Assembly (NCBI GenBank): GCA_027067895.1
Contig: JAMOUY010000315.1
Location: 1-6,694, forward strand
Origin: Acidobacteriota bacterium
Lineage (GTDB): Bacteria; Acidobacteriota; Holophagae; Thermotomaculales; Thermotomaculaceae
Direction: 5' to 3'
Length of the DNA stretch: 6,694 bases
Shown piece by piece: positions 5,414-6,694 of this stretch. The notes under the pieces were generated by a model. The model was given only the letters and a program-made list of their open reading frames with translations. It made no database searches and was not told the DNA's origin. Each line of letters starts with the position of its first letter. The first letter of the stretch is position 1. The translations under genes were made by a program, and so were the position numbers.

Positions 5414-6694
5414 ATGAAAATACTTATTGTTGAAGACGACAAAATAAACAGAATTGCCCTGACAGATGCGCTGAAAAAAAGGGGGCACCTCGTTGATACC
5501 GCCGAAAGCGGAAACGAAGGCACACATAAAATCACCGAAAATGCATATGACTTGATAATTACGGACTTAAAACTTCCCGGATTTGACGGCTTAAAAGTGC
5601 TTGAATTTGCAAAAAAGAAAGACAAAGAGGTTTTTGTCATTGTCATTACGGGATACGCAACCGTTGACACGGCTGTAAAAGCCTTAAAATTGGGGGCATA
5701 CGATTACCTTACAAAACCCTATCCGCTTGACGAGTTGATAAACAAGGTAAATCAGATACAAAACTTTATTTCGGTAAAAAACGAAAACGAAAGGCTTAAA
5801 AAAGAGATTGAAAAGGAAAAAAAATCGCTTTTTGTGGGAAAAACTGCGTCTGTTTTAACACTTTTGAAAAGGGCTGAAGTTATTGCGGAAAGCGACACAA
5901 CTGTGCTTATTGAAGGGGAAAGCGGAACGGGAAAAGAGGTTTTGGCAAAGACAATTCACACGTTAAGCAACAGAAAAAACGCACCATTTGTCGGGGTAAA
6001 CTGCGCCGCAATTCCCGAATCCCTTCTTGAATCTGAACTTTTCGGATACAAAAAGGGGGCTTTTTCAGGCGCCGTTTCAGACAAAAAAGGGCTTATTGAA
6101 AGCGCAAACGGGGGAACGTTTTTCATTGACGACATAGACGACATGCCTTTAAACACGCAGGTAAAACTTTTAAGAACAATTCAAGAGAGGGAAATTTACC
6201 CTGTGGGATGCTCAAAGCCTGTAAAAGTGGATATAAGAATTATCTGCGCAACCAAAAAATCCCTGAAAAAACTTGTGGAAGAGGGAAAATTCAGGGAAGA
6301 TTTGTATTACAGGCTTAACGTCGTTTATCTGAAAATTCCCCCTCTGCGGGAAAGAAGGGAAGATATTCCGATTTTGTTGGAACATTTTATGGAAAAATAC
6401 GGCGCAAGTGAGGAAACAAAAAAGGTTATTGCCGAAAATCTGCAAAAAATTACCGAATACAATTGGCCGGGAAACGTCAGGGAACTAGAAAACTTTGTCC
6501 AGAAAATCATGGTTTTCCCCGAAATTCCCGAAAACTTCTTAAAAAACAATGCAAAAAACAACGACTTCTTTGACGGAAGCATTTCCCTTGACGCTTACAT
6601 TGACTCTGTTGAAAGGGAAATCATAGTAAATTCTCTTGAAAAATTTGAGTGGAATATCTCAAAAACGGCAGAATTTTTAAAAATTCCGAGAACA
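5414..6694 (+). CDS. NtrC-family response regulator, sigma-54 activator (C-terminus cut by window)
   Basis: The frame is open from the ATG at 5414 to the window edge (427 codons), with AGAGG (5403-5407) before the start. Residues 1-120 are a receiver domain: acidic pocket E7/D8/D9, phosphorylated D51, switch T79 and K101. A short helical linker (about 120-137) leads to the AAA+ domain: Walker A GESGTGKE (168-175), sigma-54 contact loop GAFSGA (215-220), Walker B FFIDD (236-240), arginine-finger region FREDLYYRLNVV, PPLRER and NWPGNVRELENF. The end enters a Fis-type helix-turn-helix (SKTAEFLKIPRT), cut within the recognition region. Two key positions differ from the usual family: GAFSGA has Ser for Thr, and Walker B has Asp240 for the common Glu. 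Both are conservative. When phosphorylated by the upstream kinase it should oligomerise and open sigma-54 promoters, most likely the two facing away from 2941-2962. Confidence 0.93.
   Translation, partial: MKILIVEDDKINRIALTDALKKRGHLVDTAESGNEGTHKITENAYDLIITDLKLPGFDGLKVLEFAKKKDKEVFVIVITGYATVDTAVKALKLGAYDYLTKPYPLDELINKVNQIQNFISVKNENERLKKEIEKEKKSLFVGKTASVLTLLKRAEVIAESDTTVLIEGESGTGKEVLAKTIHTLSNRKNAPFVGVNCAAIPESLLESELFGYKKGAFSGAVSDKKGLIESANGGTFFIDDIDDMPLNTQVKLLRTIQEREIYPVGCSKPVKVDIRIICATKKSLKKLVEEGKFREDLYYRLNVVYLKIPPLRERREDIPILLEHFMEKYGASEETKKVIAENLQKITEYNWPGNVRELENFVQKIMVFPEIPENFLKNNAKNNDFFDGSISLDAYIDSVEREIIVNSLEKFEWNISKTAEFLKIPRT

Noticed and set aside
5956..6582. Minus-strand open frames inside the response regulator gene
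   Set aside because: The plus strand here encodes an intact AAA+ domain; the minus frames have no known features.

Overview
The window comes from an AT-rich, Gram-negative bacterium that uses sigma-54. The outer membrane is implied by a signal-peptide-bearing beta-barrel porin ending in Phe. Sigma-54 use is implied by an NtrC-class activator and two close matches to the -24/-12 promoter. Arginine is written mostly with AGA/AGG and the proteins are rich in Lys and Glu, as in many thermophilic or low-GC lineages. I cannot name the phylum from this alone.

Layout. On the minus strand, read right to left, lie an OprP-family porin (1618-2823), a hairpin terminator, a CYTH-family triphosphatase (1069-1539), and after a 3-base gap a DASS/SLC13-type anion transporter (1-1065) that runs off the left edge. 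A 250-bp divergent intergenic region (2824-3073) separates these from a plus-strand operon. That operon encodes a PhnD-type periplasmic binding protein (3074-3961), a membrane histidine kinase (3958-5412, 4-bp overlap with the previous gene), and an NtrC-type response regulator/sigma-54 activator (5414 to the right edge, 1-base gap, C-terminus missing).

The intergenic region is the most informative part. It has a sigma-54 promoter facing each way: TGGCACGTATTTTGC on the minus strand at 2891-2877 for the porin, and GGCACAATTCTTGC on the plus strand at 3021-3034 for the sensor operon. Between them is a perfect 7-bp inverted repeat (ATGTGGC, 8 bases, GCCACAT; 2941-2962), centred about 86 and 95 bp upstream of the two predicted start sites. 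That is a normal place for an enhancer bound by an NtrC-type activator. The model I infer is that the binding protein captures a small anion in the periplasm and signals through the kinase to the activator. The activator then switches on both the porin and its own operon from one shared site.

The ligand cannot be read from the sequence. PhnD-type domains (PF12974) bind phosphonate, phosphite or phosphate in ABC transporters, and they also form the sensory part of tetrathionate/thiosulfate kinases such as TtrS. A phosphorus or a sulfur oxyanion are both reasonable. The porin family, the anion transporter and the triphosphatase fit an anion theme but do not settle it. No RNA genes, CRISPR arrays, insertion sequences or phage genes were seen. 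The only gene-free stretch of note is 2824-3073, described above.
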